Source of the DNA: Arthrobacter ulcerisalmonis
GTDB taxonomy: Bacteria; Actinomycetota; Actinomycetes; Actinomycetales; Micrococcaceae
Direction: 5' to 3'
DNA length: 64,000 nt
Assembly: GCF_900609065.1 (NCBI RefSeq)
Contig: NZ_UXAU01000019.1
Location: forward strand, 62,001 to 126,000
The notes under the pieces are model-generated. The model was given only the letters and a program-made list of their open reading frames with translations, ran no database searches and was not told where the DNA came from. Shown in pieces: positions 19,151 through 29,286 of the stretch (its first letter is position 1; each line of letters begins with the position of its first letter). A program made the position numbers and the translations under genes.

Positions 19151-20020
19151 ATGGCGCAGTACCGCCTGGACGTTGACCTGGACTTCACTTATACGGATGA
19201 GTCGGGATCCGTCACCACGGGTACCGCCCGTGGCGCTGGAACGGAAGTGACAGTGTCGCTGGACAGCCTTGCGCCCATGGGAGGTGGTGGCATGCCGTCG
19301 CTCGAGGACGTGCGGCCGTTCGCGGACATGTTGGCGGGCAAAGGGGTCAGTGTGACGTTAGCGGGCCCTGACGGCGCCATCGTCAGCCTGGGCGCAGTGA
19401 ACAGCCCCGCATCCCAACGGCTGGTGACCAGGAGCGCCAACATCAAGCTGGGCAAGCTTGGTGCCCTGATGCCGCTGGTTCGGCAGGGTCGGCGCAAAAG
19501 CACCGCAGCATCCTTGTTGCCGCCGGCAACTCCGCTGCCGTTGCTGCCCACAGTCCGGCGGAAGGTCATCCGCCGGATCACCACCACCCACTACACCAGG
19601 GGCAGCGGACGGCCGCGGCTGATCTTCGTCCAGGACGCAGCCAGCTGGACGGGCCAGGTTCCCCGCGAAGTCCTCCTCGACGCTGAAACCTTGACCATCG
19701 GCAGCGACCCGGGGTCCGGGCTGCTGCTGGAGGGCCTCGACGGCGTGCACGCGGAGATCCGCCACGACGATCAGGACGAGTACGTCCTGGTGCCGCACGG
19801 CCGCGTCAGTGGAAGCGTCTCCGGCAACGGCCCGGCTGTGCTCCGCACCGGCGCCCGGATCCAGATGGGGCAGTGGTGCCTGGCGTTTTTCAGGGAGGAA
19901 TTCGCGGATCACGGTCGTCCCCACGGTGGCCGGAGCGGCGGCGAACTGGCGTACGAACGCCCGCAGTTTGACCCCCGGACCGGCACCATGGAACGGGACA
20001 GCAATGAGAGCGTTACGTAG
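19151..20020 (+). CDS. FHA-domain protein with unknown N-terminal domain
   Basis: A 289-aa protein. The N-terminal part (about 1-100) is beta-rich and unrecognised (LDVDLDFTYTDESGSV and ADMLAGKGVSVTLAGPDG); a basic proline-rich linker (about 110-150) follows. Residues about 175-255 form a forkhead-associated domain: TLTIGSDPGSGLLLEGLDGVHAEI and IQMGQWCLAFFRE. FHA domains bind phosphothreonine, so this may be a read-out of a Ser/Thr kinase encoded elsewhere. Its 3' end lies 3 bp from the convergent XPB gene. Confidence 0.75.
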   Translation: MAQYRLDVDLDFTYTDESGSVTTGTARGAGTEVTVSLDSLAPMGGGGMPSLEDVRPFADMLAGKGVSVTLAGPDGAIVSLGAVNSPASQRLVTRSANIKLGKLGALMPLVRQGRRKSTAASLLPPATPLPLLPTVRRKVIRRITTTHYTRGSGRPRLIFVQDAASWTGQVPREVLLDAETLTIGSDPGSGLLLEGLDGVHAEIRHDDQDEYVLVPHGRVSGSVSGNGPAVLRTGARIQMGQWCLAFFREEFADHGRPHGGRSGGELAYERPQFDPRTGTMERDSNESVT

Positions 20021-20023
20021 GGT

Positions 20024-21670
20024 TTAGCCCGGCGCGTCCGCATCCTTGGCATCGAGGATGCGGTAGGCGTAGCCCTGCTCGGCCAGGAAGCGTTGCCGTT
20101 TGGCAGCGAATTCCTGGTCGAGCGTGTCCCTGGCCACCAAAGAGTAGAACCGGGCGGCCCGGCCATCCTTCTTGGGCCGTAGCAACCTGCCCAACCGTTG
20201 AGCTTCTTCCTGCCGTGAACCGAAAGATCCCGAAACCTGGATCGCCACCGACGCCTCGGGCAGGTCGATGGAGAAGTTGGCCACCTTGGACACCACCAGC
20301 GTGTGGATGGTGCCTGCCCGGAACTCGTCGAAAAGCCGCTGCCGTTCCTTCACCGGAGTGTTTCCCTTGATGACGGGGGCGCCCAGCCGCTCACCAAGTT
20401 CGTCGAGCTGGTCAATGTACTGGCCAATCACCAGCAACTGCTCGTCCCGATGCTTGGCGACGAGGCGCTCCACCACCAGGGTCTTGGACTCAGAGGTAGA
20501 ACACAGCCGGTACTTGTCAGCGTCCTCAGCCATGGCGTAGGCCACCCGCTCGTCGTTGGGCAGGTCAACCCGCACCTCAACGCAGTCAGCCGGGGCAATA
20601 TAACCCTGGGACTCAATGTCTTTCCAGGGCGCGTCGTACCGTTTGGGCCCGATCAGGCTGAACACCTCGCCTTCCCTGCCGTCTTCCCGGACCAGCGTGG
20701 CGGTGAGACCCAGCCGCCGCCGGGCCTGCAGGTCTGCCGTCATCCGGAAGATCGGTGCCGGCAGCAGGTGGACCTCGTCATAGATGATCAAGCCCCAGTC
20801 GTGCCCGTCCACCAACTCCAGGTGCGGATACAGGCCGCCCCGCTTGGTGGTGAGGACCTGGTACGTGGCGATGGTTACGGGCCGGACTTCCTTGACGGCA
20901 CCCGAGTATTCGCCGATCTCCTCTTCCGTCAACGTGGTCCGCTTGAGCAGCTCGTCCTTCCACTGCCGCGCCGCAACGGTGTTGGTGACCAGGATGAGGG
21001 TGGTGGTGCATCCCGTGGCCATCGCTGCCGCGCCCACCAAAGTCTTACCCGCACCGCAGGGCAGGACCACCACGCCACTGCCGCCGGACCAGAAGTTCTC
21101 GCTCGCCAGCTTCTGGTACGGACGCAGCGACCAGCCGTCCTCGGTCAAAGCGATCAGGTGGGGCGTGCCGTCCACGTAGCCGGCAAGGTCCTCCGCCGGC
21201 CAGCCGATCTTGAGCAGCAACTGCTTGAGCTGGCCGCGCTGCGAGGCATGGACCACCACCGTCTCACCGTCGATCCGTGGGCCCAACAGTGGCTGGATTT
21301 TCTTGGCCCGGATCACTTCCTCCAGGACAGGGTAATCATCGGTCCGCATCACCAGTCCGTGTTGCGGATCCTTCTCCAACCGCAGCCGCCCATACCGGGA
21401 CATGGTCTCGGCAACATCCACCAGGAGTGCGTGCGGCACCGGGAAACGCGAGTACTTCAGCAGCGTATCCAGCACCCGTTCGGCGTCGAGCCCTGCCGCC
21501 CTGGCATTCCACAATCCCAGCGGGGTAAGCCGGTAACTATGCACATGTTCGGGGGCGCGCTCCAGTTCGGCGAACGGCGCAATAGCGTGCCGGGCTTCGG
21601 TGGCGAGCTCATGATCAACCTCCAGGAGGATGGTCTTGTCGCTCTGGACAATCAGGGGTCCGTCGTTCAC
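20024..21670 (-). CDS. DNA repair helicase XPB
   Basis: A 548-aa superfamily 2 helicase. The N-terminal damage-recognition region is followed by motif I LPCGAGKTLVGAAA, motif II YDEVHLLP, motif III LTATLVREDG, a RED-like motif (VREDGRE) and motif VI QEEAQRLGRLLRPK. Bacterial XPB homologues are ATP-dependent 3'-5' helicases thought to act in nucleotide excision repair. GTG at 21670 follows AAAGGA by 6 nt. The preceding helicase-associated gene ends 9 bp upstream, so they form an operon, as in mycobacteria. Confidence 0.95.
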   Translation of the reverse strand: MNDGPLIVQSDKTILLEVDHELATEARHAIAPFAELERAPEHVHSYRLTPLGLWNARAAGLDAERVLDTLLKYSRFPVPHALLVDVAETMSRYGRLRLEKDPQHGLVMRTDDYPVLEEVIRAKKIQPLLGPRIDGETVVVHASQRGQLKQLLLKIGWPAEDLAGYVDGTPHLIALTEDGWSLRPYQKLASENFWSGGSGVVVLPCGAGKTLVGAAAMATGCTTTLILVTNTVAARQWKDELLKRTTLTEEEIGEYSGAVKEVRPVTIATYQVLTTKRGGLYPHLELVDGHDWGLIIYDEVHLLPAPIFRMTADLQARRRLGLTATLVREDGREGEVFSLIGPKRYDAPWKDIESQGYIAPADCVEVRVDLPNDERVAYAMAEDADKYRLCSTSESKTLVVERLVAKHRDEQLLVIGQYIDQLDELGERLGAPVIKGNTPVKERQRLFDEFRAGTIHTLVVSKVANFSIDLPEASVAIQVSGSFGSRQEEAQRLGRLLRPKKDGRAARFYSLVARDTLDQEFAAKRQRFLAEQGYAYRILDAKDADAPG

Positions 21671-21679
21671 GCGGGTCCT

Positions 21680-24157
21680 TTACTGGTGCAGTTCCTCTGC
21701 AACCTCGATATCGATGATGCGGTGCACGGAGAGAACGCGTTCGGTCTCCTTGGCGGGGTCAAACACGCGGACACGGCCGCCGCTCACAGACAGCGGAACA
21801 ACCAGCTCCCGGCTGGCATTCCCCGCACTGTCCACCACGTTCATGCTGATCTTCTGCTTGAGCCTGATGGCACGTTGGAGTGCCTCCAACCCCAGCTGCG
21901 TGGCCGCCTCAGCCCCGGCCCCTGCACCAACTGCGGAGTTCCCGACGCCGGTACCCCCTTGCCGCAGGACCGCCAGCTGAGCGTCCATGTCCTCTGCCGG
22001 CGGAGCCAGCCCGGGTGCCGAGTAGGTGGGTCTGCCGCCATCAACTGGCACGCTGTGCGGTGTTCGCCGGAATCGGGCGGCTGGCCCGTCGCCACCGTCC
22101 ACTGCGGGGGAGAGGCCAAGGCTGCGGAGCGCCTGTGCCGCCTCACGCGGAGCGGCAGTGGAAATGAGGACTGTGGGCGCGATCCGGGCCAGGCCGAGGG
22201 CGGCGGCGCGTGGCCCGGCGAGGAGTGCGTCCAAGGCGGCTTCGTCGTCGCACTGGATAAAACTGGCGGCGGGACCTACCCGAACCCTGCTATGGCGCGC
22301 GGCGGTGTCCTTGACCAGGTATTCCAGCGGCTGCGGGATGGCCGTGGCGGAGTGGTCGCGGAGGAACGCCAGCAGCCCGTCCGCGTCGTACCCCCCGTCC
22401 AGGGCGCGGCGAATCGAGGCCACAGAAAACCTGAAGATGCCCGCGGGCCCCTGACCCTCGGCGTCGGCCATCACCAGCAGCTGCTCGGAGAGGGTGGGGG
22501 CGAGGTAGCCGGGTGCCACAGCGGTGAGGTCGGCCTGCAGCAGGACATGGTTGAGGGCGGCTGGCAGGTGTTCACCCAAAGCATCGAGAGCCGTATCCTG
22601 CTGGTTTGCCGCCACGGCACAGCCGAGCTGGCTCAACGCACCGGAACCCACCAACCCCAAAAGCTCGGCCTCGGCCAACACGCCCCTGATCAACGAGCTG
22701 AACCGCCTGGCCATCCGGGGCTGCGACCATTCGGCACGTTGCAACACTGCTGCTGCATCAAGGACAGGTGACATGTCCTCGGGGAGGTCCGCCTGCTCGG
22801 TGAGTTCCCAAAGGATTTCCAGGATCCGGCGGCGCACCACCGGCGCATCGGGCCGCTGTGCCTCTGCGGACAAGGCCACGATCGGGCTGCCACCCGTGGC
22901 GCGGTGTGCAGGGTTGACGCCCTGCTGGCCCACCAGGGACGGCACGCGCTCGCTGGCCAGCCACGCGTTGACCAACCACAGCCACTGCTCTTGGCGCGGC
23001 AAAGTCAGCCACTCAAGATCCGCCGGCCGGGTCCACGCGCTGATATCCACGTCCAATCGGATCAGGCCAGCCAGGCCGCACAGCTCCAGGAGTACACCCG
23101 CTTGGGCCTGGTCCACCCGCAAGACATCCGCCAGTCGACGGGTTTCACGGACGCCTACGCCGCCGCTCCGCAGCGTTGCGAGCGGCTGGTTTCCCACCGC
23201 GTGGACCAGCTCGGACACCACGCGTAACGTCTCAGAAATCGCGCTGAGGGCTGCGTTCCGGCGAAGCACAGCAGTGGTCTTGCCCATTTCGGGGACCGGT
23301 GGCACCAGGGTGAAATCATCGATGACCGCACCCCCGCGCAGGGACAGGCCCACGCTGTGCGGCAGTTCCACGTGTGCAGCGTCCAACGGCACCAGCAGGC
23401 CGTGCGCCAAAAGCCAATCCACGGGCCCGACGTCGGTGCCAGCAGCCGAGATTGCCGTCTTTCGTTGGGCCTGGGGTACTGCACCCATGGCCCAGTTCCG
23501 GAATCGTGCCAGAAGGGCGGCTGTCCGGTCCGGTGCCGTGGCAAGGATCTTTTGAAGGCCCGCCGGCGACGCTGTCCAGTGCTGCAAGGCTAGGGCAGCT
23601 TCCATGGGAGTGGTGGCGGGGTGGATGGCTGCGCCGCTGCGGCGCAGTTCGGCCACCACAGCCACAGCGCGTTGGGCAAACATGGGTTGCAGCCGAACCA
23701 GCTCCGTGTAGCTCCGGCCGAGCCCTGCCGGATAGATGCCCACCACGTCCTTCAGCGCCCCTGCTGGCAGGTAGTGCGGTTGTGCCGACGCAGCTGCGGG
23801 AGCGCCAGGCGGAGCTGCGGCGCGTTGCACGAGTGCCAAGGCCTGGAGCTCGGCAAGGATCTGGTCGACGTCGGTGGCCGTGGCGCCGGTAATTAGTTTG
23901 TGCACTGCGGCGGCAGGCGCGCTGTGGCCTGTGTCGGTATTGGTGCACAGGTGCAGTGTCTCTAGGACCTGAAGCTGGGGTTTGGCGAGCCGTTCCAGCG
24001 CCCGTTGCACGCTGACCCTGGAACTGGCCCGTGCCGCCAGGGCTGCGAAGTCTGGCACACCGGGGGAGATGAGATCCGGCCGCGCGGCGAATAGTGCCCG
24101 CAACGAGTCATCGCTGCGAGCCGCCAATTCCATGCTGAGCGCGCGAATGAGGGACAT
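21680..24157 (-). CDS. Helicase-associated domain protein (XPB partner)
   Basis: An 825-aa protein equivalent to the large protein encoded beside XPB in mycobacteria. The N-terminus MSLIRALSMELAARSDDSLRALFAARPDL, given here only as its start LARSDD-type segment, leads into long helical HTH-like stretches. The C-terminal part (about 560-700) has LEYLVKDTAARHSRVRVGPA and FIQCDDEAALDALLAG, the helicase-C-like associated region, and a WYL-like end (SMNVVDSAG...RVFDPAKETERVLSVHRI). It has no ATPase motifs of its own. It probably guides or tethers XPB on DNA; that is inference. Confidence 0.85.
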   Translation of the reverse strand: MSLIRALSMELAARSDDSLRALFAARPDLISPGVPDFAALAARASSRVSVQRALERLAKPQLQVLETLHLCTNTDTGHSAPAAAVHKLITGATATDVDQILAELQALALVQRAAAPPGAPAAASAQPHYLPAGALKDVVGIYPAGLGRSYTELVRLQPMFAQRAVAVVAELRRSGAAIHPATTPMEAALALQHWTASPAGLQKILATAPDRTAALLARFRNWAMGAVPQAQRKTAISAAGTDVGPVDWLLAHGLLVPLDAAHVELPHSVGLSLRGGAVIDDFTLVPPVPEMGKTTAVLRRNAALSAISETLRVVSELVHAVGNQPLATLRSGGVGVRETRRLADVLRVDQAQAGVLLELCGLAGLIRLDVDISAWTRPADLEWLTLPRQEQWLWLVNAWLASERVPSLVGQQGVNPAHRATGGSPIVALSAEAQRPDAPVVRRRILEILWELTEQADLPEDMSPVLDAAAVLQRAEWSQPRMARRFSSLIRGVLAEAELLGLVGSGALSQLGCAVAANQQDTALDALGEHLPAALNHVLLQADLTAVAPGYLAPTLSEQLLVMADAEGQGPAGIFRFSVASIRRALDGGYDADGLLAFLRDHSATAIPQPLEYLVKDTAARHSRVRVGPAASFIQCDDEAALDALLAGPRAAALGLARIAPTVLISTAAPREAAQALRSLGLSPAVDGGDGPAARFRRTPHSVPVDGGRPTYSAPGLAPPAEDMDAQLAVLRQGGTGVGNSAVGAGAGAEAATQLGLEALQRAIRLKQKISMNVVDSAGNASRELVVPLSVSGGRVRVFDPAKETERVLSVHRIIDIEVAEELHQ

Positions 24158-24167
24158 CAGTCCAACG

Positions 24168-24401
24168 TTACCGCCGCTCCGGCTTTCCTGCCCGACGTCG
24201 AGCGATCACGCCGTCAATCACGAGGAACAGCATCAGCATGAAAGCCAGCGGCAGTCCATACAGTGCGGTGTAAGTGACCCAGGTCGGTGCCACGGCGCCG
24301 CCAAAGGCCAACGCCATGACGGTTCCCACAGCTACAAGGGAGAGAACGGCAATCACGGCGGCAGCGATCATCAGGGGCCGGCGGTACTGCGAGGGAGTCA
24401 T
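24168..24401 (-). CDS. Small two-helix membrane protein
   Basis: A 77-aa protein with two hydrophobic helices (about 11-34, LMIAAAVIAVLSLVAVGTVM, and about 42-64, YTALYGLPLAFMLMLFLVI) and a basic C-terminus (RRRAGKPERR), predicting both ends in the cytoplasm. No ribosome site is clear at ATG 24401. It lies 10 bp upstream of the XPB-partner gene on the same strand. Function unknown. Confidence 0.65.
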   Translation of the reverse strand: MTPSQYRRPLMIAAAVIAVLSLVAVGTVMALAFGGAVAPTWVTYTALYGLPLAFMLMLFLVIDGVIARRRAGKPERR

Positions 24402-24606
24402 GGGAACCACGCTACAGCGCACTGCCGATCGGCAGTGAATACCCTCGTGGCGGCGACGCGCAAAGCGGGGTTGGCGGGCTGGGCAGGATAACCTTGAAAG
24501 ATACAGGCCATATTGGTGCAACTGCCATCCCCTGAACCCGCACAACAGTGCGGATGCGGTGGTGGTCAACCAGGTCCCCCGACATTGAACAAAGAAGGTT
24601 GATTGC

Positions 24607-24990
24607 ATGCCTACCGGCAAGGTCAAATGGTACGACAAAGATAAGGGCTTCGGTTTCCTGGCTGGCGAAGATGGGCAGGAAGTGTTTTTGCCCAAGTCAT
24701 CGTTGCCTGAAGGCGTGACGGATCTTAAGGCGGGCACCCGCGTGGAATTCGGCGTCGCCGATGGCCGCAAGGGCGCCCAGGCACTGGGCCTGCGCGTTCT
24801 GGACAAGACGCCGTCCATCGCCAAGGCCAAACGGCCCAGCGCCAAGGACCTCGCCCCGTTGGTGCAGGACTTGGTGAGCGTCCTGGACAACCTGTCCGGC
24901 ACCCTCTCGGCCGGTAAATACCCGGAGGGCAACAAGGGTAAGGCCATCTCGGCCGCCCTGCGCAAGGTTGCCGACGAGCTGGACGTCTAA
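24607..24990 (+). CDS. Cold-shock domain protein with C-terminal extension
   Basis: A 127-aa protein. Residues 1-66 are a cold-shock domain (GKVKWYDKDKGFGFLAGEDG, with RNP1 KGFGFL; RNP2 is altered to EVFLPKSSL). The extension (about 70-127) is basic then helical (PSAKDLAPLVQDLVSVLDNL) and ends VADELDV. The extended form next to DUF3027 and serC is conserved in actinobacteria. Five nucleotides separate it from the DUF3027 gene. Confidence 0.9.
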   Translation: MPTGKVKWYDKDKGFGFLAGEDGQEVFLPKSSLPEGVTDLKAGTRVEFGVADGRKGAQALGLRVLDKTPSIAKAKRPSAKDLAPLVQDLVSVLDNLSGTLSAGKYPEGNKGKAISAALRKVADELDV

Positions 24991-24995
24991 CAGCC

Positions 24996-25583
24996 ATGTC
25001 TGAGGAAGCTGAACAGTCCACAGCGGTGCAACAGGACCCCATTCCCGTTGCCCCGGCTGAGCCAGCTGCGCCTGCTTCTGGGCTGCCTGGCATTTCTGCC
25101 TCGCCAACGCGCCGCGCCGGAGTTCCGGTGTGGCGGGTTGGAAAGCCCGATCCCTTCCTGGCCGCAGCCGTCACCGAGGCCCGCGCTGCTGTCGAGGGCA
25201 TCACGGTACCCGGCGCGATTGGTCCGCACCTTGCGGCCAAGAGCGAGGGCGATCGCTTGGTGACCCACCTGTTCGAGTCCAGGCTTGCCGGGTACCAAGG
25301 GTGGCAGTGGTACGCCGTCCTTACCCGGAACTCGCGGTCCAAGGCGGTCACCGTCAGCGAGCTCGGCATGGTGCCCTCGGAGGACTCCATCCTGGCCCCG
25401 GAGTGGGTGCCCTGGGCTGAGCGGGTTCGCCCGGAAGATGCGCAAGAGCACCATGCCGGCGATCAGGACGTGCCGGTTGCCCATGCTGTGGTTGCGGCTG
25501 ACCAGGTGCCCGATCAGGACGGCCAGGACGACGACGCCGACTCTCCTGACGGTGCCGAGCCTGACCAGGCTGACGGGGCCTAA
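24996..25583 (+). CDS. DUF3027 family protein
   Basis: A 195-aa protein. The core (about 45-145) has VWRVGKPDPFLAAAVTEAR, GDRLVTHLFESRLAGYQGW and WYAVLTRNSRSKAVTVSELG, ending with APEWVPWAERVRPED, all DUF3027 hallmarks. Both ends are low-complexity; the tail is strongly acidic (DQDGQDDDADSPDGAEPDQ). It is probably co-transcribed with the upstream cold-shock gene. No biochemical function is known. Confidence 0.88.
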   Translation: MSEEAEQSTAVQQDPIPVAPAEPAAPASGLPGISASPTRRAGVPVWRVGKPDPFLAAAVTEARAAVEGITVPGAIGPHLAAKSEGDRLVTHLFESRLAGYQGWQWYAVLTRNSRSKAVTVSELGMVPSEDSILAPEWVPWAERVRPEDAQEHHAGDQDVPVAHAVVAADQVPDQDGQDDDADSPDGAEPDQADGA

Positions 25584-25627
25584 GCCCACAGCGGTAGGTG
25601 GTTCCGGGAATCACGACCACAACGAAA

Positions 25628-25671
25628 CGGCGCCGCCCGACGTTCACGTCAGGCGGCGCCGTCGTCCGTTC
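25628..25671. terminator. Bidirectional terminator between DUF3027 and serC genes
   Basis: CGGCGCCGCC (25628-25637) pairs with GGCGGCGCCG (25652-25661), a perfect 10-bp GC stem with a 14-nt loop, followed by TCGTCCGTT. It lies between convergent genes. The GCCGTCGTCCGTT end is shared with the hairpin at 55622-55680. Confidence 0.85.
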
Positions 25672-25689
25672 TGCAGGAGGACCGGGGCG

Positions 25690-26907
<1,218 letters not shown>

Positions 26908-27095
26908 TTATTCTGCCTGAAGTGCAAACCGGCACAGAACTGCCAGCGTCACAGTCCACACATTGAGACAGCAGCCCCACCAGTGCAACTAATCGGACTA
27001 ACTCAAAATAGGCTAAGCTCGTCAAGGGCTACGTCGCGGGCAAAAGCGATACGGTGGAACAAACGCAGGGTATGGCGCTCGAGGAGCTGAGTTTG

Positions 27096-27791
27096 ATGAC
27101 GGATCTGATCGACACAACGGAGATGTACCTTCGCACCATTTTGGAGCTCGAGGAAGAAAACATCGTGGCACTGCGGGCTCGCATTGCCGAGCGGTTGCGG
27201 CATTCAGGGCCCACCGTTTCGCAGACTATCGGCCGCATGGAGCGCGACGGGCTGGTGGTTGTCTCCGGCGACCGGCATTTGGAACTGACGGACACCGGCC
27301 GGAAACGGGCCACCGAGGTCATGCGCAAGCACCGGCTGGCTGAACGGCTGCTGGCCGACGTTATCGGCCTTGACTGGGCCTACGTCCATGACGAGGCCTG
27401 CCGCTGGGAGCACGTGATGAGCGAGCGGGTGGAAAAGCGGATCTACGAGTTACTGAACCACCCCACCGAGTCGCCGTACGGGAACCCGATTCCGGGCCTG
27501 GCGGCACTGGGTGGCCAGGCCGGCAAGGGCTTCTCCGACGGCGCCATCAGCCTTGTCGAGGCTATGAAGACGTACGGTCCAGCGTCCTCGGTTGGCGTGA
27601 TCCGGCTCGCCGAGCCAATCCAGGTCGAACCCGAGCTGCTGCTGCAACTCGATGAGGGCGGAATCCGGCCCGGTGCCGCTGTTTCGTTGGAGCGTGTGGG
27701 AGATTACATTTCCGTGCGCGTGGCCGGTATTGAGGGTGCCCTCGAACTGCCGCCTGAAGTGGCAGCACACGTTTTTGTGGCCATTAGCTGA
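27096..27791 (+). CDS. ideR: Iron-dependent repressor, DtxR/IdeR family
   Basis: A 231-aa metal-activated repressor. From the ATG at 27096 the numbering matches DtxR exactly: primary-site ligands M10, C102, E105, H106 ([10 protein letters not shown]) and ancillary ligands H79, E83, H98. The HTH (about 27-50) has [21 protein letters not shown], and the C-terminal SH3-like domain occupies about 150-231. GAGGAG lies 9 nt upstream. It is divergent from serC. The palindrome at 58166-58188 in this window is a plausible target, so iron control of local genes is likely. Confidence 0.96.
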   Translation: MTDLIDTTEMYLRTILELEEENIVALRARIAERLRHSGPTVSQTIGRMERDGLVVVSGDRHLELTDTGRKRATEVMRKHRLAERLLADVIGLDWAYVHDEACRWEHVMSERVEKRIYELLNHPTESPYGNPIPGLAALGGQAGKGFSDGAISLVEAMKTYGPASSVGVIRLAEPIQVEPELLLQLDEGGIRPGAAVSLERVGDYISVRVAGIEGALELPPEVAAHVFVAIS

Positions 27792-27848
27792 CCACTTGGT
27801 TTGCCCTCCTCGTAGCGTGTTGAACCCCCCAGTGCAAAGATAACGGAA

Positions 27849-27878
27849 TTGTTACTTTGGCTGGGAGGCGGATATAGT
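27849..27878 (+). promoter_or_regulatory. Promoter for the first c-di-AMP riboswitch/M23 peptidase
   Basis: TTGTTA (27849-27854), an 18-bp spacer and TATAGT (27873-27878). It precedes the riboswitch at 27921 in an otherwise gene-free stretch of 363 bp. Confidence 0.6.
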
Positions 27879-27920
27879 TGAAGCTAGGCGTTGATACGTA
27901 AGCGTTACCGAATCCGGAGC

Positions 27921-28134
27921 CGAGCTCTGCCAGCGGATTTGGCGCGTTCATCATTTATCTGGCAGAGGCGGGGGAACCACAACTGGCAGCGAAAGCTGCC
28001 TTGGGGTGAAGTCCGCTAGCAGCAAGCCTCTCCAGCGTTGGAATCCCAAGGGATATCTCTGTGCCGAAGCTTGTCCACGGCGGACCGGGTCTTTATCACT
28101 CTCTGACCCGAATCCGACAGCTAACTTCGTAGGC
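27921..28134 (+). ncRNA. c-di-AMP riboswitch (ydaO/yuaA leader), first copy
   Basis: Conserved parts of the ydaO/yuaA class: CTGGCAGAGGCGGGGGAACC, then TTGGGGTGAAGTC, a variable stem region, and GAATCCGACAGCTAACTTCG followed by TAGGC. It is in the leader of the M23 peptidase gene. The class senses cyclic di-AMP and usually turns expression off when bound; in actinobacteria it often precedes wall hydrolases, as here. Confidence 0.93.
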
Positions 28135-28154
28135 TTTCCAGAGAGGAACCCTTC

Positions 28155-28976
28155 TTGACTAGCCAGACCACCAGGGGTCGCCGTAGAGCGGACGCTCCCT
28201 CTCCGGCCCCGCGCGCTGCCGTTGCCAGCTCTGTAGACCGGCCGCGTGACGTACACCGCGATGCCCGCCAGCGGCGTGGACCCTTCCGCCAGATCACCGA
28301 TTTTGCTTCCGCCAGTGGCATCGGACAGAAGGCTGGCATCGCCCTCGCCGCCACGGGCTTGGCGCTGACCGTGACTATTCCGGCCACCAGCCCCGTCTTG
28401 GCCACGGAGGCGCCCGGCACAGATGCGGTGGCAGCAACAGTCCCACAGCCACAGATCTCCGCTGAAGCCTCAGCTCAGCTCGATTTCAACCGGTCTGCCG
28501 TTGTGACCAAGGCTGACCCTGACGGCAAGCTGAAGCAACTCCTTAGTGCACAGTCCGCCGGCTCCGTGACCCGTGCTGCCTCCGCTGGCAGCCTAGGTTC
28601 GCCACTGGCGTCCTTGACCACCGCGTCGCCCTTCGGCTACCGCGTCAGCCCCATCACTGGTGGCTCGGGCGACTTCCACCGCGGCCAGGACTACGTGGCG
28701 CAGTGTGGGACCTCGGTCATGGCTGCTGCTGCTGGCACCGTTACGTTCGTTGGCTGGCACCAGTACGGTGGCGGAAACCGCGTGGTGATCGACCACGGCA
28801 ACGGCTTGGAGACCACCTACAACCACCTTTCATCCTTCACGGTCAAGGAGGGTCAGACTGTCTCTCGTGGTGATGTTGTGGCCCTCAGTGGCACTACCGG
28901 GGCTTCTACCGGTTGCCACCTCCACTTCGAGGTTCAGGTCAACGGTGAAGTAGTTGACCCCACCGGTTGGCTCTAA
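28155..28976 (+). CDS. Secreted M23 family metallopeptidase
   Basis: A 273-aa exported endopeptidase that would cleave peptidoglycan cross-links. A long polar N-region (about 1-60) precedes the hydrophobic signal segment (AGIALAATGLALTVTIPATS). The catalytic M23 domain (about 155-273) has the zinc ligands in HRGQDY and HLHFEV with the GLETTYNHLSSF segment. TTG at 28155 follows AGAGGA by 7 nt. Expression is under the c-di-AMP riboswitch just upstream. Confidence 0.93.
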   Translation: MTSQTTRGRRRADAPSPAPRAAVASSVDRPRDVHRDARQRRGPFRQITDFASASGIGQKAGIALAATGLALTVTIPATSPVLATEAPGTDAVAATVPQPQISAEASAQLDFNRSAVVTKADPDGKLKQLLSAQSAGSVTRAASAGSLGSPLASLTTASPFGYRVSPITGGSGDFHRGQDYVAQCGTSVMAAAAGTVTFVGWHQYGGGNRVVIDHGNGLETTYNHLSSFTVKEGQTVSRGDVVALSGTTGASTGCHLHFEVQVNGEVVDPTGWL

Positions 28977-29060
28977 TAAGTAATGGCCAACTACCGGTTC
29001 CCCGTTACCGCTCGTGACCTGAACGTGACATTTGATCCGGACTGCTGTACCGTCTAGAGC

Positions 29061-29085
29061 GCATCACCTTTACCAAAGGTGATGC
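29061..29085. terminator. Perfect inverted repeat after the M23 gene
   Basis: GCATCACCTTT-ACC-AAAGGTGATGC, an 11-bp perfect stem with a 3-nt loop, followed by TCTTG. It lies 85 bp after the M23 stop and 16 bp before the second riboswitch; probably a terminator, although the U-run is weak, so an operator is possible. Confidence 0.6.
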
Positions 29086-29100
29086 TCTTGAGTGGATTGC

Positions 29101-29267
29101 CTAGCTCTGCCACCGCTCAAGGTCCGTTCGCATCACATCGTCTGGCAGGGGCGGGGGAACCAATTGTGGCCTTTCTTGGAAAGGCCTAGGGGTTAAGTCG
29201 CAAAGCTTCTTCGGAAGCCATGTGGCCGGGTGACTCCCATCCGAATCCGACAGCTCACCTCGCAGGC
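29101..29267 (+). ncRNA. c-di-AMP riboswitch (ydaO/yuaA leader), second copy
   Basis: Same conserved cores as the first copy: CTGGCAGGGGCGGGGGAACC, CTAGGGGTTAAGTCGC and GAATCCGACAGCTCACCTCG followed by CAGGC. The variable arm is about 45 nt shorter. It controls the NlpC/P60 gene that follows. Confidence 0.93.
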
Positions 29268-29286
29268 ATTGGGAGAGGCTACCTTC

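Noticed and set aside
20303..22771. Long plus-strand reading frame of 822 codons opposite XPB and its partner
   Set aside because: Antisense to two well-supported genes and lacking any recognisable domain.
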